A stretch of 64,000 bases of DNA from Chitinilyticum aquatile DSM 21506 (GTDB taxonomy: Bacteria; Pseudomonadota; Gammaproteobacteria; Burkholderiales; Chitinibacteraceae), in contig NZ_AUMS01000011.1 of the NCBI RefSeq assembly GCF_000430805.1, positions 62,001 to 126,000 of the forward strand. The letters run 5' to 3'. Each line of letters opens with the position of its first letter. The stretch's first letter is position 1. The position numbers and the translations under genes were made by a program. This document shows positions 16,542 to 24,884 of this stretch, piece after piece. A model generated the notes under the pieces. The model was not told the origin of the DNA and ran no database searches. It saw only the letters and a list, made by a program, of their open reading frames with translations.

Positions 16542-18296
16542 TTACTTCAGCGTTACGCCCCAGTTTGCTTCCACGCACTTGGTGTACTGACCGTCGATCA
16601 GGGCGTTGTACGGGGTCTGGTAGCTGACCAGCTGGCACTTGTTGTCACCGCCAACCTTCCAGTCCTTTTCCCAGTAGATGTTGAACGCAGCCGACGAACC
16701 ACCGTCGAAGCGGCCCATGCCGGCACACTTCATCGATTCCTTCTTGATGTCCCAGCCCAGTTCGCGGGAGAACTCGGTGTAGTAGTCAAGACGGTTCTGC
16801 GCAGCAGCCTTGGTCGGGCTGTCCTGGCACTCGGCGTTGATGATCTGGATGGTGGTCGGGAAGTCATTACCCAGCTGGCGTGCCTTGTCGAAGTCGTTCG
16901 GCACCCAGGTACCATCGATCACATGCAGCATCGAGGGCTTCGGCGGTTGCGGGTAGATGAAGAAGAACACGGCAGATGCCAGGTTCAGCCAGGTATCCGC
17001 TACCAGCTCAGGCTGATTCAGCAGCTTGAACTGGTCGCCGTCAAACATGGCCTGCGAGAACGGACCGTAGTTGTAGTTGTAGGACAGCTGCTTGGCGCCA
17101 CGGCCGAAGTAGCCCTTGAACTTGCCATCCGGCAGCTTGCCGCAGGTCCAGGTCTTGTTGAAGACCGGGTCGTTGCACTCGGCGTTGTAACCGGACATGC
17201 CCTCAGTCCAGCCCATTTCACGCACGTGCACCAGTGCCTGGCGCCATTCCGGAATGCCGAACTCGACGATGCTGTGACCACCGGTTTCCTGCGCGAAGTG
17301 CGCAAACATGCCGGCGAGCGAACGGCGGCAGATTTCGTCGCTGTTGCGGCCATCGGTATAGGTGTCGCAGAAGCCCGGGAACTTGGCCACGGCCTGGAGG
17401 AAGCCCTGATAGGTATAGGCCTTGTTGCGGACCTGGAAGAAGTAGTCGAATTTCTGCTGTGAAACCAGCGCTTCGACACGCTTCACGTTGTCCGGATTGG
17501 TCGCCTTGCCCGGCGCAACCGCTTCGACCACGCTATTGGGCAGGGTGCGTACCGATGCCTTCACCTTGCGGAAGATGTCGGAGTTGGTCAGGGTTGCTGC
17601 GTAGGCTTCGGCTTCAGCCTTGGTCGGCACACCGCACGAAGCTGGGGTCGATACGTTGCAAGGCAACGGTGTAGGAGTAACCGTGCCGCCATTGCTGCCG
17701 CCCGAGCAGGCGCCGCTGCTCACCCATACACCGCCTTGCGACGGATCGTTGCCTTGTGTCCACCACTTGGCGCTGTAGTTGTAGCCCAGGTAAGAAACCT
17801 TGGCGCCGCCCTGGTAAGCGGTTGCCGCGCTCCAGCCGGCTTCACACGGACCAGTCACCACCGGGGGCTGAGTCGGTACGGCAGTAGGTGTTGCGGTAGG
17901 AGCAACCGTCGGTGCAACAGTTGGCGCAACGGTCGGCAGCGGGGTTGCTGTCGGTGTTACGGTCGGCTTGGGCGTCGGCGTTGCCGTCGGTGTCGCGGTA
18001 GGCAGCGGAGTGGCGGTCGGGGCCACTGTCGGCTTGACGGTCGGTGTTGCAGTCGGAGCAACGGTAGGAGCAACAGTCGGCACCGGAGTCACGGTACCGG
18101 CCACTTCACCCCAGGCGCCCCACTGCTGCGATCCCGGAACTTCACCCTGGGTCCACCACTTGGCCTTCCAGGTCTTGCCCTGGTAGGTCACGGTCTGACC
18201 AGCGGTATACACGGCTTTGGCGTCCCAGTCGGCGGCCATTACGGACACGCTGAGGAACAGCCCGGCGACCAGCGCCGAAACTTTATGTCGAGTCAT
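16542..18296 (-). CDS. secreted GH19 chitinase with two CBM5/12-like modules
   Basis: This endochitinase cleaves beta-1,4-GlcNAc polymers by inversion. The 584 aa protein has a signal peptide (cleavage near MAAD, residue 22) and a first aromatic chitin-binding module at 23-66 (YQGKTWKAKWWTQGEVPG). A Thr/Pro/Ala linker spans about 68-148, and a second module spans 151-197 (YNYSAKWWTQGNDP). The GH19 catalytic domain runs from about 225 to the end. E337 in HFAQETGGH is the probable general acid, and YFGRGAKQLSYNYNYG is the hallmark block. The ATG at 18296 puts the signal at the terminus. The gene runs toward the small secreted protein gene and ends at a shared terminator. Confidence 0.96.
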   Translation of the reverse strand: MTRHKVSALVAGLFLSVSVMAADWDAKAVYTAGQTVTYQGKTWKAKWWTQGEVPGSQQWGAWGEVAGTVTPVPTVAPTVAPTATPTVKPTVAPTATPLPTATPTATPTPKPTVTPTATPLPTVAPTVAPTVAPTATPTAVPTQPPVVTGPCEAGWSAATAYQGGAKVSYLGYNYSAKWWTQGNDPSQGGVWVSSGACSGGSNGGTVTPTPLPCNVSTPASCGVPTKAEAEAYAATLTNSDIFRKVKASVRTLPNSVVEAVAPGKATNPDNVKRVEALVSQQKFDYFFQVRNKAYTYQGFLQAVAKFPGFCDTYTDGRNSDEICRRSLAGMFAHFAQETGGHSIVEFGIPEWRQALVHVREMGWTEGMSGYNAECNDPVFNKTWTCGKLPDGKFKGYFGRGAKQLSYNYNYGPFSQAMFDGDQFKLLNQPELVADTWLNLASAVFFFIYPQPPKPSMLHVIDGTWVPNDFDKARQLGNDFPTTIQIINAECQDSPTKAAAQNRLDYYTEFSRELGWDIKKESMKCAGMGRFDGGSSAAFNIYWEKDWKVGGDNKCQLVSYQTPYNALIDGQYTKCVEANWGVTLK

Positions 18297-18299
18297 CAC

Positions 18300-18608
18300 T
18301 TTTCACACTCCACGCCCGGATCATTATGCCGTTGGGTACGCAAGCGCACCCCGACTGCAGGCTTCCGGAACCCGCAGGCCGGCCTTTGCTTTTATGGGAG
18401 TGTGTGACTGGTCGGACTATGTTTGTGTTTTCATCCGGTCTTTGCCGGACATTGCGCATCGGTTATGGATAGCGCCTACAAATCACACTGCGGGCAATGG
18501 TATCAGCTTGTAGTCGCCAGTCAACAATTACTTACAGGCGGTTGGAAAGGCGGCAAACCCATATCCGGTAACGGCTCCGGGCCATTGCGGGCTCCGGGTG
18601 CCATCATT
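18300..18608. other. 309-base gap between gtrB and the GH19 chitinase gene
   Basis: This gap must hold the GH19 promoter (minus strand) and the end of the gtrB transcript. A short stem TCCGG/CCGGA lies at 18434-18449. I see no convincing gene, no strong terminator for gtrB and no obvious copy of the palindrome found before the GH18 gene. Confidence 0.5.
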
Positions 18609-19568
18609 TCATTCTGACTGCTTGCTGCTGCCGGACGGCGTGTGCCCTTGCACAAAATACAGCGGCCTCTGCTTGGTTTCACCGAAAATACGTCCCAGGT
18701 ATTCGCCCAGCACACCGATGAAGAACAACTGCACCCCGCCCAGGAAAAGCACGGTAACCATCAGCGTCGGGTAGCCGCGCACGGCATCACCCCAGATCAG
18801 CGTCTTGGCAATGATCCAGATGCCGTCGGCAAACGCCAGCAGCGCAGTCAGCAGGCCGAGATAGGTCGCCAGTTTGAGCGGAGCGATGGTGAAGGAGGTA
18901 ATCCCTTCCAGCGCAAAATTCCACAGCTTCCAGTAATTGAATTTGGTTTCACCGGCCGCACGCGGGTCGCGGCGGTATTCGATGGCCTTGGACGGAAAAC
19001 CCACCCAGGCAAACAGGCCCTTCATGAAGCGGTGCTGCTCGCGCAGCTGCAGCAGTGCATCGACCGAGCGGCGGCTCATCAGACGGTAATCACCCACGTC
19101 GCGCGGGATTTTTACCTTGCCGGAAACCTTGTCCATCACCTTGTAGAATGCACTCGCCGTCGCCTTCTTCAGCCAGGTTTCGCCGTCGCGGTGCGTGCGC
19201 TTGGCATAGACGATATCGTAGCCGGCACGCCATTCGCGGATGAAGTCATGAATCAGCTCGGGCGGGTCCTGCAGGTCGGCATCGATCACGATCACCGCGT
19301 CGCCCTTCGCATGATCAAAACCGGCGGTCATCGCGATTTCCTTGCCGAAATTGCGCGAAAGGTTCACACAGGCGACGCGCGAATCCAGCGCGCACAGTTC
19401 GTCGATGATGGCTTGCGTGCGGTCACGACTGCCGTCATTCACGAAGATCATCTCGCAGCGGTAATCGGCCAGTTCGTCAAACAGGGCACTCATGCGCGCA
19501 TGAAATGCGCCCAGTACGGCCTCTTCGTTGTAGGCCGGTACCACGACAGAAATCAGCGGTTTCATCAT
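18609..19568 (-). CDS. GtrB/DPM1-like polyprenyl-phosphate glycosyltransferase
   Basis: This GT2 enzyme transfers a hexose from a nucleotide sugar to undecaprenyl phosphate on the cytoplasmic face. The protein is about 319 aa. It has the GT-A opening ISVVVPAYNEEAVLGAFH, the metal/nucleotide block VIVIDADLQDPPELIHDFI, and RLMSRRSVDALLQLREQHRF. Two C-terminal transmembrane helices follow (LGLLTALLAFADGIW and LMVTVLFLGGVQLFFIGVLG), as in GtrB. The ATG at 19568 has GGAG upstream; the next codon is also ATG and could serve. It lies downstream of gtrA in a four-gene minus-strand unit. Confidence 0.93.
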   Translation of the reverse strand: MMKPLISVVVPAYNEEAVLGAFHARMSALFDELADYRCEMIFVNDGSRDRTQAIIDELCALDSRVACVNLSRNFGKEIAMTAGFDHAKGDAVIVIDADLQDPPELIHDFIREWRAGYDIVYAKRTHRDGETWLKKATASAFYKVMDKVSGKVKIPRDVGDYRLMSRRSVDALLQLREQHRFMKGLFAWVGFPSKAIEYRRDPRAAGETKFNYWKLWNFALEGITSFTIAPLKLATYLGLLTALLAFADGIWIIAKTLIWGDAVRGYPTLMVTVLFLGGVQLFFIGVLGEYLGRIFGETKQRPLYFVQGHTPSGSSKQSE

Positions 19569-19601
19569 ATCCACTCCATCCATGGCCGTCGCACGGCCTC
19601 G

Positions 19602-20012
19602 TTATTGTTCTGCTGCCGGGTGGCGGAAGGCCCAGAGCTTGCTGCCGGCAAAATTCCACAGCAGACACAGGCCGGTCACCAGCAGCTGCGCCAGCCAGTG
19701 ATTCCAGAGCAGCACCCCGGTCAGCATGGCCATCAGCCCGGTATTGATCACCCAGCCCGCGCCGGCAATCACGTAAAACTTGCTGGCAGCCTCGAAGTGG
19801 CTCTTGCTGCTGGCAAAGGTGAAATGGTAATTCAGCAGGTAATTCACGACCGCCCCCAGCAGATAGCCCAGCGCCGAAGCCAGCGCCGCCGGCCAGCCCA
19901 GAAGATCGGCCCCCAGCCACAGTACCGCGTACTGCGCCAGGGTACCCACTCCCCCTACCATCGCAAAACGCAGGAATTGCAATAGCCCTGCTGGCATGCC
20001 CCTAAACATCAT
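19602..20012 (-). CDS. GtrA family membrane protein (putative lipid-linked sugar flippase)
   Basis: This 136 aa protein has four transmembrane helices, typical of GtrA. Family blocks include FLRFAMVGGVGTLAQYAVLW, NYLLNYHFTFAS and the C-terminal LLWNFAGSKLWAF. GtrA proteins are thought to flip undecaprenyl-phosphate sugars. The ATG at 20012 overlaps the upstream stop as ATGA, so I use it over a longer start. Together with gtrB it supplies lipid-linked sugar to a membrane transferase, for which the two upstream DUF2298 proteins are candidates. Confidence 0.92.
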   Translation of the reverse strand: MMFRGMPAGLLQFLRFAMVGGVGTLAQYAVLWLGADLLGWPAALASALGYLLGAVVNYLLNYHFTFASSKSHFEAASKFYVIAGAGWVINTGLMAMLTGVLLWNHWLAQLLVTGLCLLWNFAGSKLWAFRHPAAEQ

Positions 20013-22048
20013 GGCCGGCGTACCCACAGGCCTACATGCACGTCCGGATTTCCCTGGAATTCGATCCACGCATACTTGCTGCCAACGGCCTGATTGATCT
20101 GCGCCCAGGCGGCCGGCTGCTGCGAATGATCCTTGTAATTCCAGACGATGTATTCAACCTTGTTGGCAACCAGCCAGTCCGCCGCATCCGGCAGCGTGCC
20201 GGCATAGAACTGGCGGATCTGTTCTTTGAGCGCCCAGGCCTGGCCGACACTGCCATGCCAGGTCATCAGGTGCGAGGGCCAGCCCAGCAGGTTCGGCTTC
20301 ACCGCGAAAACGGCATAGATGCCGGAGTCGGTGTAGGCGTCGCCATACCAGTTTTCCAGCACGATGCCGTAGGGCGCTTTTTCCAGATAGCGGAACATGT
20401 CGCGCACCGTCGCATCGCGCGTGTAAAGGCCGTGCGCTTCCAGCTTGCCGAGATCGCCCTTGCCGGTATAAATCCAGTAGCGCGCCACATCATAGGCGTA
20501 GATGTTGATCAGCAGCAGTGCGCCCACCGTCACCCAGCGCACCCAGCTGCGTACGCTCATCAGCAGCGTCACCGTCATGGCGACGACAGCGCCACTCCAG
20601 ATCCAGCCCCACCACTTCATCGTGGTATTGGTGCGCTCGTAGCGCCCTCCTGTCGGGTCATCGACATAGATCAGCTCGGAAATCAGCAGCAAACCGAGGA
20701 AAACGACCGAGAACAACAGCGCAAGACGGCGGGTTTCCTTCTGCCACACACCCAGCGCGGCGAACAGCAGAATCGGCCAGTGCTGCGCGATGAATTGCAT
20801 GAAGGGCGTGTGATCTTGTGTCTGCACGAACTTGATCGGGGTCGCCAGCGCCTTGCCGGCAAAACCGGCCAGGAAAGGATAGAGCAGCAGGAAACCGCCG
20901 ATGCCGCCGACGAGCAGCGCACGCCAGTCCGGCGGCTGCCGGTTCAGGTAGCGCCAGGCGATCCAGCCCAGCACCAGGGCGCCCTGCAAGGGGAAAGTCC
21001 AGGTGTTGGTAGCAATCATCACCGGCACGGTCAGCGCCAGCAGGGCCTCGTACACAAAGGTCGATTCAGCCGGCTGTTCGACCTCGACATCCGTTCCGCG
21101 CACCGACGGCCGCGCCGTTTCGATGGCACCGATAGCGGCAATCGCCAGCAGCAGCAGGAAGAAGCCGCCGAGTGGCGGGTGATAGTCGCCAACGTAATAC
21201 TGATAACCGAAATCTTCCGAAGGCAGCTCGCGCGGCTCCCAGCCGCCGACCGCCTTGTTCGGGAACCAGCTGCGGCCGAATTCGGTATTCAGGCGCTGGT
21301 CAAACAGGCCGATGAAGCGCTGGCTCGACCACATGCCATCATTCGCATAGTTGACCATGTCCTGTTCAGTGGCATTGGCCGGTACCGTGTGCGAGAGATG
21401 CACGAAAGGCGTCGCGCCCGTGCCGCCCAGCGTAAAGGTGATCACCACCAGCCAGCGCGCCCATTTCTGCGCGAGGAAGCGCGCGGCAAAGTCCCAGGCC
21501 AGCGTGATCGGCAGCGCCATCAAGAGGGCAAAGGCGATGTTGTAGGTCAGGCCCGGCCCCATGCCGAACATCCGCCCCATCAGCGCAGCCGCGTAATGCT
21601 GGAAGGCGTAGTAGAAATCGAACTTGTTGGGCGGGAACCAGTGGTCGAGCGGCGGCAGCTGCGCCCCCGGCAGGTAGTTGCCGATGAAGAACAGATCGGT
21701 GACGCGTTCGGACGTCGGGTAGATCACCGGAAACGCCCATTTCCACGCCAGCCCGTAGGCAAACGCCAGCAGGAACACGAGCTCGGCGCGCCAGAAGGCC
21801 TGCTCGCACAGGCGTTTGCGCTCCGCATACAGCAGGAACACCGACACGGCCGTCGTGAGCGGCCACAGCCAGGCCAGTTTGCCAAGGCCGATGAAATGCT
21901 CCAGAAAGAACATCGCCAGGCAGAACAGCAGGATGCCAGCTGCCCGCGCCAGTGCAAAGGACGGAATCCAGCGGCTGGCGAGCGTGGTGACGCCGGCAAT
22001 GTTCACCACCAGCAGCAATAGCGTAAAGAGGAAATAAATCAGGTTCAT
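20009..22048 (-). CDS. DUF2298 (YYY-type) polytopic membrane protein, probable GT-C-like transferase, copy 1
   Basis: This 679 aa protein has more than twelve hydrophobic segments. It carries DUF2298 hallmarks: KFDFYYAFQHYAAALMGRMF, ATNTWTFPLQGALVLGW and VDDPTGGRYERTNTTMKWW. An acidic first extracytoplasmic loop (TSERVTDLFFIGNYLPG) resembles that of GT-C glycosyltransferases that use polyprenyl-phosphate sugars. The biochemical role is not established; the transferase idea is an inference from topology and the adjoining gtrA/gtrB. It lies 18 bases after its paralogue and overlaps gtrA. Confidence 0.85.
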   Translation of the reverse strand: MNLIYFLFTLLLLVVNIAGVTTLASRWIPSFALARAAGILLFCLAMFFLEHFIGLGKLAWLWPLTTAVSVFLLYAERKRLCEQAFWRAELVFLLAFAYGLAWKWAFPVIYPTSERVTDLFFIGNYLPGAQLPPLDHWFPPNKFDFYYAFQHYAAALMGRMFGMGPGLTYNIAFALLMALPITLAWDFAARFLAQKWARWLVVITFTLGGTGATPFVHLSHTVPANATEQDMVNYANDGMWSSQRFIGLFDQRLNTEFGRSWFPNKAVGGWEPRELPSEDFGYQYYVGDYHPPLGGFFLLLLAIAAIGAIETARPSVRGTDVEVEQPAESTFVYEALLALTVPVMIATNTWTFPLQGALVLGWIAWRYLNRQPPDWRALLVGGIGGFLLLYPFLAGFAGKALATPIKFVQTQDHTPFMQFIAQHWPILLFAALGVWQKETRRLALLFSVVFLGLLLISELIYVDDPTGGRYERTNTTMKWWGWIWSGAVVAMTVTLLMSVRSWVRWVTVGALLLINIYAYDVARYWIYTGKGDLGKLEAHGLYTRDATVRDMFRYLEKAPYGIVLENWYGDAYTDSGIYAVFAVKPNLLGWPSHLMTWHGSVGQAWALKEQIRQFYAGTLPDAADWLVANKVEYIVWNYKDHSQQPAAWAQINQAVGSKYAWIEFQGNPDVHVGLWVRRP

Positions 22049-22066
22049 GGTGTGCTCTCTCGTGCC

Positions 22067-24115
22067 TCAGCGCGCGCTGCGGCGCTCCCAAATGCCGGCC
22101 TCCTGGCCGTTGTTCTGATAGAAAGGACGCCAGTTGAAATCACGCCCGATAGTCATGTGCAATTGCTGGCGCGCGCCCGGTGTACGGGTTTCATCCCCCC
22201 AGGTCCAGACGATGTAGCGCACATTCTGCTGATTGAGCCAGCCCAGCGGATCGGGCAGCTGCGCACGATAGAAGGAGCGGATCGCCGCCGCCCGCTGCGG
22301 CACGAAACTCGGCATGCCGCGCCATTGCGCCACATGGTCCGGCCACCCAAGCACGACGCCCTTGCCGGCATTGAGTGCCAGGGCGGATGCCGGAGAATAC
22401 GCGCCCTGCTCCACCGCCTCCAGCACGATACCGTCCGGCGAATTCTTCAGGTGCGTGAGCATATTGCGCGCCATTTCATCCTGCTTCAGCCAGCCGTGCC
22501 CCGCCATCTGCCCCTTGTTGGGCTTGGGCGTGTGCAGCCAGTAGGAACCAATCGCCACGGCATACACCAGCAACGCCGCCATCATCGCGCCCACCAGCAG
22601 CCTGACGGCACGGTGGCCCACGCCCAGCGCGACGCTGCCCAAGCCGACGAGCGCCGCCGGCCACAGCCACGACCACCATTTGAGCGTGGTATTGAAGCGC
22701 TCGTACTTGCCCCCCATCGGGTCGTCAACGACGATCAGTTCCGAGAGCAGCAAAAGCCCGGCCAGCGTCAATGCCAGCCAGCCAGCCCAGGGCACGCGGC
22801 GCGACAGGGCAAGCCCCAGTCCGATCAGCAACAGCATGGGCCAGTGCAGCGCCAGAAAATACGGCAGCGGCGAATGATCGCCACCTTTTACCCAGGCCAC
22901 CGGCGTGCTCAGCGAAGCCGGTGCAAAATGGCTGAGAAAAGGGTAAATCAGCGCAAAACCCAGCAGCAAGCCGGTCAGCAGCGAGCGCCATTCCTGCGCC
23001 AGCGTCTTGCGACGGAAAACCAGCCAGCTGGCGAGCAGCAGCACCTGCAGCGGAAACACCCAGGCATTGGTCGCCAGCACCAGAGCTGGCGTCAGGCCGA
23101 GCGCAATACCAAGCACTGTATCGCCACACAGCCATTTACCTTCAAGGGCCGTAGAGTCATACCCATCACCATCTGTCAGCTCCTTGCGCTGCGCAATACC
23201 CAGCGTCAGCGCCAGCGTCCACAGCAACAGCACGAGGCCACCCAACGGCGGGTGGTAATCACCCAGATAACTGAGGTAGGCCACCGTTTCCAGCGGCAGC
23301 TCGCGATTTTCACGGAAATCCGGCTCGAGCGGATTGCCGGCCACGGCACGCCCCAAATCGGTATTGACCCGGTCATCGAACATGCCGGCAAAGCGCGTGC
23401 TCTCCCACAGGCGATCGGTCGCAGCCTGCTGGGCGCTGACTTCCGGCGCTTCCCTGATCATCAGCGGCATCAGCGGAGAAAGACCGTTGCCGCCAAGCAG
23501 CAGCGTGGCCACCAGCGCGGCACGCACCCAGCGGCGGACAATGAAAAACGAAGCGATTTCCCAGGCGAGGCTGGCCAGAAACGCAATCAGCAATGCCCAC
23601 GACAGATTCATCGCCAGGCCAGCTTCCAGATTGAAGACGCGCCCCAGCAGAGCGGCGGCGTAGTGCTGGAAGGCATAGTAGAAGTCGAACACGCTACCGG
23701 CCAGCCAGCGATCCGGCGGCGGCAGTGTATCACCAGCCATGTAATTGCTGATGAAGTAGAGATCGGTCAGGTGTTCCGAACCGCTATCGATATTTGGAAA
23801 GGCAAAGCGCCAGGCAAAACCGTAGGCAAAGGCGCACAGGAAGACCAGTTCGCCCCCCCAGAATCGGCGGTGCTGACGCCAGTTGCGCTGCGGCCAGAGT
23901 GCGGCAGCAGCCAGCAGCGAGGTCAGCGGCCACAACCAGGCCAGGGAACCGAGTCCGATGAAATGCTCCAGCGCGAACAGGAACAGCACAAGTCCCAGAA
24001 CACCAAGCAGGCGCGCACTGGCGAGCCCCGGCAGGCATCGCATTACAAATGCGGTCAGACCAGCCAGATTGAACAGGATCAGGCCAACGGTCAGTAGCAG
24101 ATAAATCAGGTGCAC
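22067..24115 (-). CDS. DUF2298 (YYY-type) polytopic membrane protein, copy 2
   Basis: This paralogue of the next gene is about 682 aa. It shares EHFIGLGSLAWLWPLT, VFDFYYAFQHYAAALLGRVF, YLGDYHPPLGGLVLLLW and VDDPMGGKYERFNTTLKWW. The GTG at 24115 is the likely start: GGGAGG precedes it at normal spacing, and HLIYLLLTVGLILFNLAG then aligns with the copy 1 start NLIYFLFTLLLLVVNIAG. It is the first gene of the four-gene unit. Tandem divergent copies suggest either a heterodimer or two sugar or acceptor specificities. Confidence 0.85.
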   Translation of the reverse strand: MHLIYLLLTVGLILFNLAGLTAFVMRCLPGLASARLLGVLGLVLFLFALEHFIGLGSLAWLWPLTSLLAAAALWPQRNWRQHRRFWGGELVFLCAFAYGFAWRFAFPNIDSGSEHLTDLYFISNYMAGDTLPPPDRWLAGSVFDFYYAFQHYAAALLGRVFNLEAGLAMNLSWALLIAFLASLAWEIASFFIVRRWVRAALVATLLLGGNGLSPLMPLMIREAPEVSAQQAATDRLWESTRFAGMFDDRVNTDLGRAVAGNPLEPDFRENRELPLETVAYLSYLGDYHPPLGGLVLLLWTLALTLGIAQRKELTDGDGYDSTALEGKWLCGDTVLGIALGLTPALVLATNAWVFPLQVLLLASWLVFRRKTLAQEWRSLLTGLLLGFALIYPFLSHFAPASLSTPVAWVKGGDHSPLPYFLALHWPMLLLIGLGLALSRRVPWAGWLALTLAGLLLLSELIVVDDPMGGKYERFNTTLKWWSWLWPAALVGLGSVALGVGHRAVRLLVGAMMAALLVYAVAIGSYWLHTPKPNKGQMAGHGWLKQDEMARNMLTHLKNSPDGIVLEAVEQGAYSPASALALNAGKGVVLGWPDHVAQWRGMPSFVPQRAAAIRSFYRAQLPDPLGWLNQQNVRYIVWTWGDETRTPGARQQLHMTIGRDFNWRPFYQNNGQEAGIWERRSAR

Positions 24116-24884
24116 GCTTACAACCTCCCTCCATCGCGCCCCGCCGCCAATTAATGCATTCAATTCCGCGAATAGCGAAATAGCGGAGGCGAATTTATGT
24201 AGTAGTGCGGGGCATTCTACGGAACAGCGATTTATACGGGCAAGACTTGCTTACATTTTTCCCGCCACATGCGACAAAAGGCAGTCATCACCCTCCAGAC
24301 GGTCTTGCAAAACAGGAGGGCATCGCCAGGCAGACAAGGACACCGTTCGCCGTTTACTCAGGAAAAACAACAGCTCCAGCAAGATGGCATCAAAAAGCAA
24401 CACCAGCAAAAACAGTGCAACGGGAGCACCGGTACGGGGCAGAAGAATCAAATTCCTGAGCACACAGTGACTTAGCCGGCACATTCCGCATTCCGCAATG
24501 CACCATTTCTTACGCATATAAGAAATCGCTAAATTAATGAAATTTGTAGTCGTTTTTTTTTGCATACATTTCGATTGACAGACGAAATGCATTCTGCAAA
24601 AAATACGTCCACGCCAAACGAACAAGGCATTGAATTCAAAAAGCCTTATAAGCTTATTTCAATACCTTTTCAGGTAATTGCATTTCGCTTACATAAAACA
24701 TAAGACACCACCCCTACCGGGATGAGTGAACGAAGCGCAATATAATTGACCACCAATATCAATTCTGGTGATCAATAGCGAGACGCGAATTTCCAGGCAC
24801 CCAGGCTGAAGCCTGCCCAGGCAGGCCGAAGCAAGAGGCGGAGAATATACTCCGCAGAAAAACAGGAAGATGAGGAAGCTCCAA
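24116..24884. other. long AT-rich divergent regulatory region between the glycosylation unit and the GH18 gene
   Basis: About 770 bases contain no supported gene. The stretch from roughly 24480 to 24680 is far more AT-rich than its surroundings, with A and T runs such as TCGTTTTTTTTTGC. This suggests a bent or silenced regulatory zone. It must contain the promoters of both the DUF2298 unit (minus) and the chitinase (plus). A palindrome at 24745-24776 lies 108 bases before the chitinase start. A 124-codon open frame on the minus strand has no coding character. Confidence 0.55.
24745..24776. promoter_or_regulatory. candidate operator palindrome upstream of the GH18 chitinase
   Basis: The arms ATTGACCACCA (24745-24755) and TGGTGATCAAT (24766-24776) match at 10 of 11 positions around a 10-base spacer. 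The size and symmetry suit a dimeric regulator. TGGT/ACCA half-sites recall GntR-family sites that control amino-sugar genes, but I cannot assign a regulator. Confidence 0.45.

Noticed and set aside
20036-24097. Two plus-strand open frames of more than 650 codons opposite the DUF2298 genes
   Set aside because: They mirror the conserved minus-strand proteins, and their translations are Arg/Gln/His-rich with no fold signals, typical of antisense frames.
24251-24625. 124-codon minus-strand frame in the AT-rich gap
   Set aside because: It has no ribosome-binding site, odd composition (Cys/Phe-rich) and no homology signals. It overlaps the likely promoter region.
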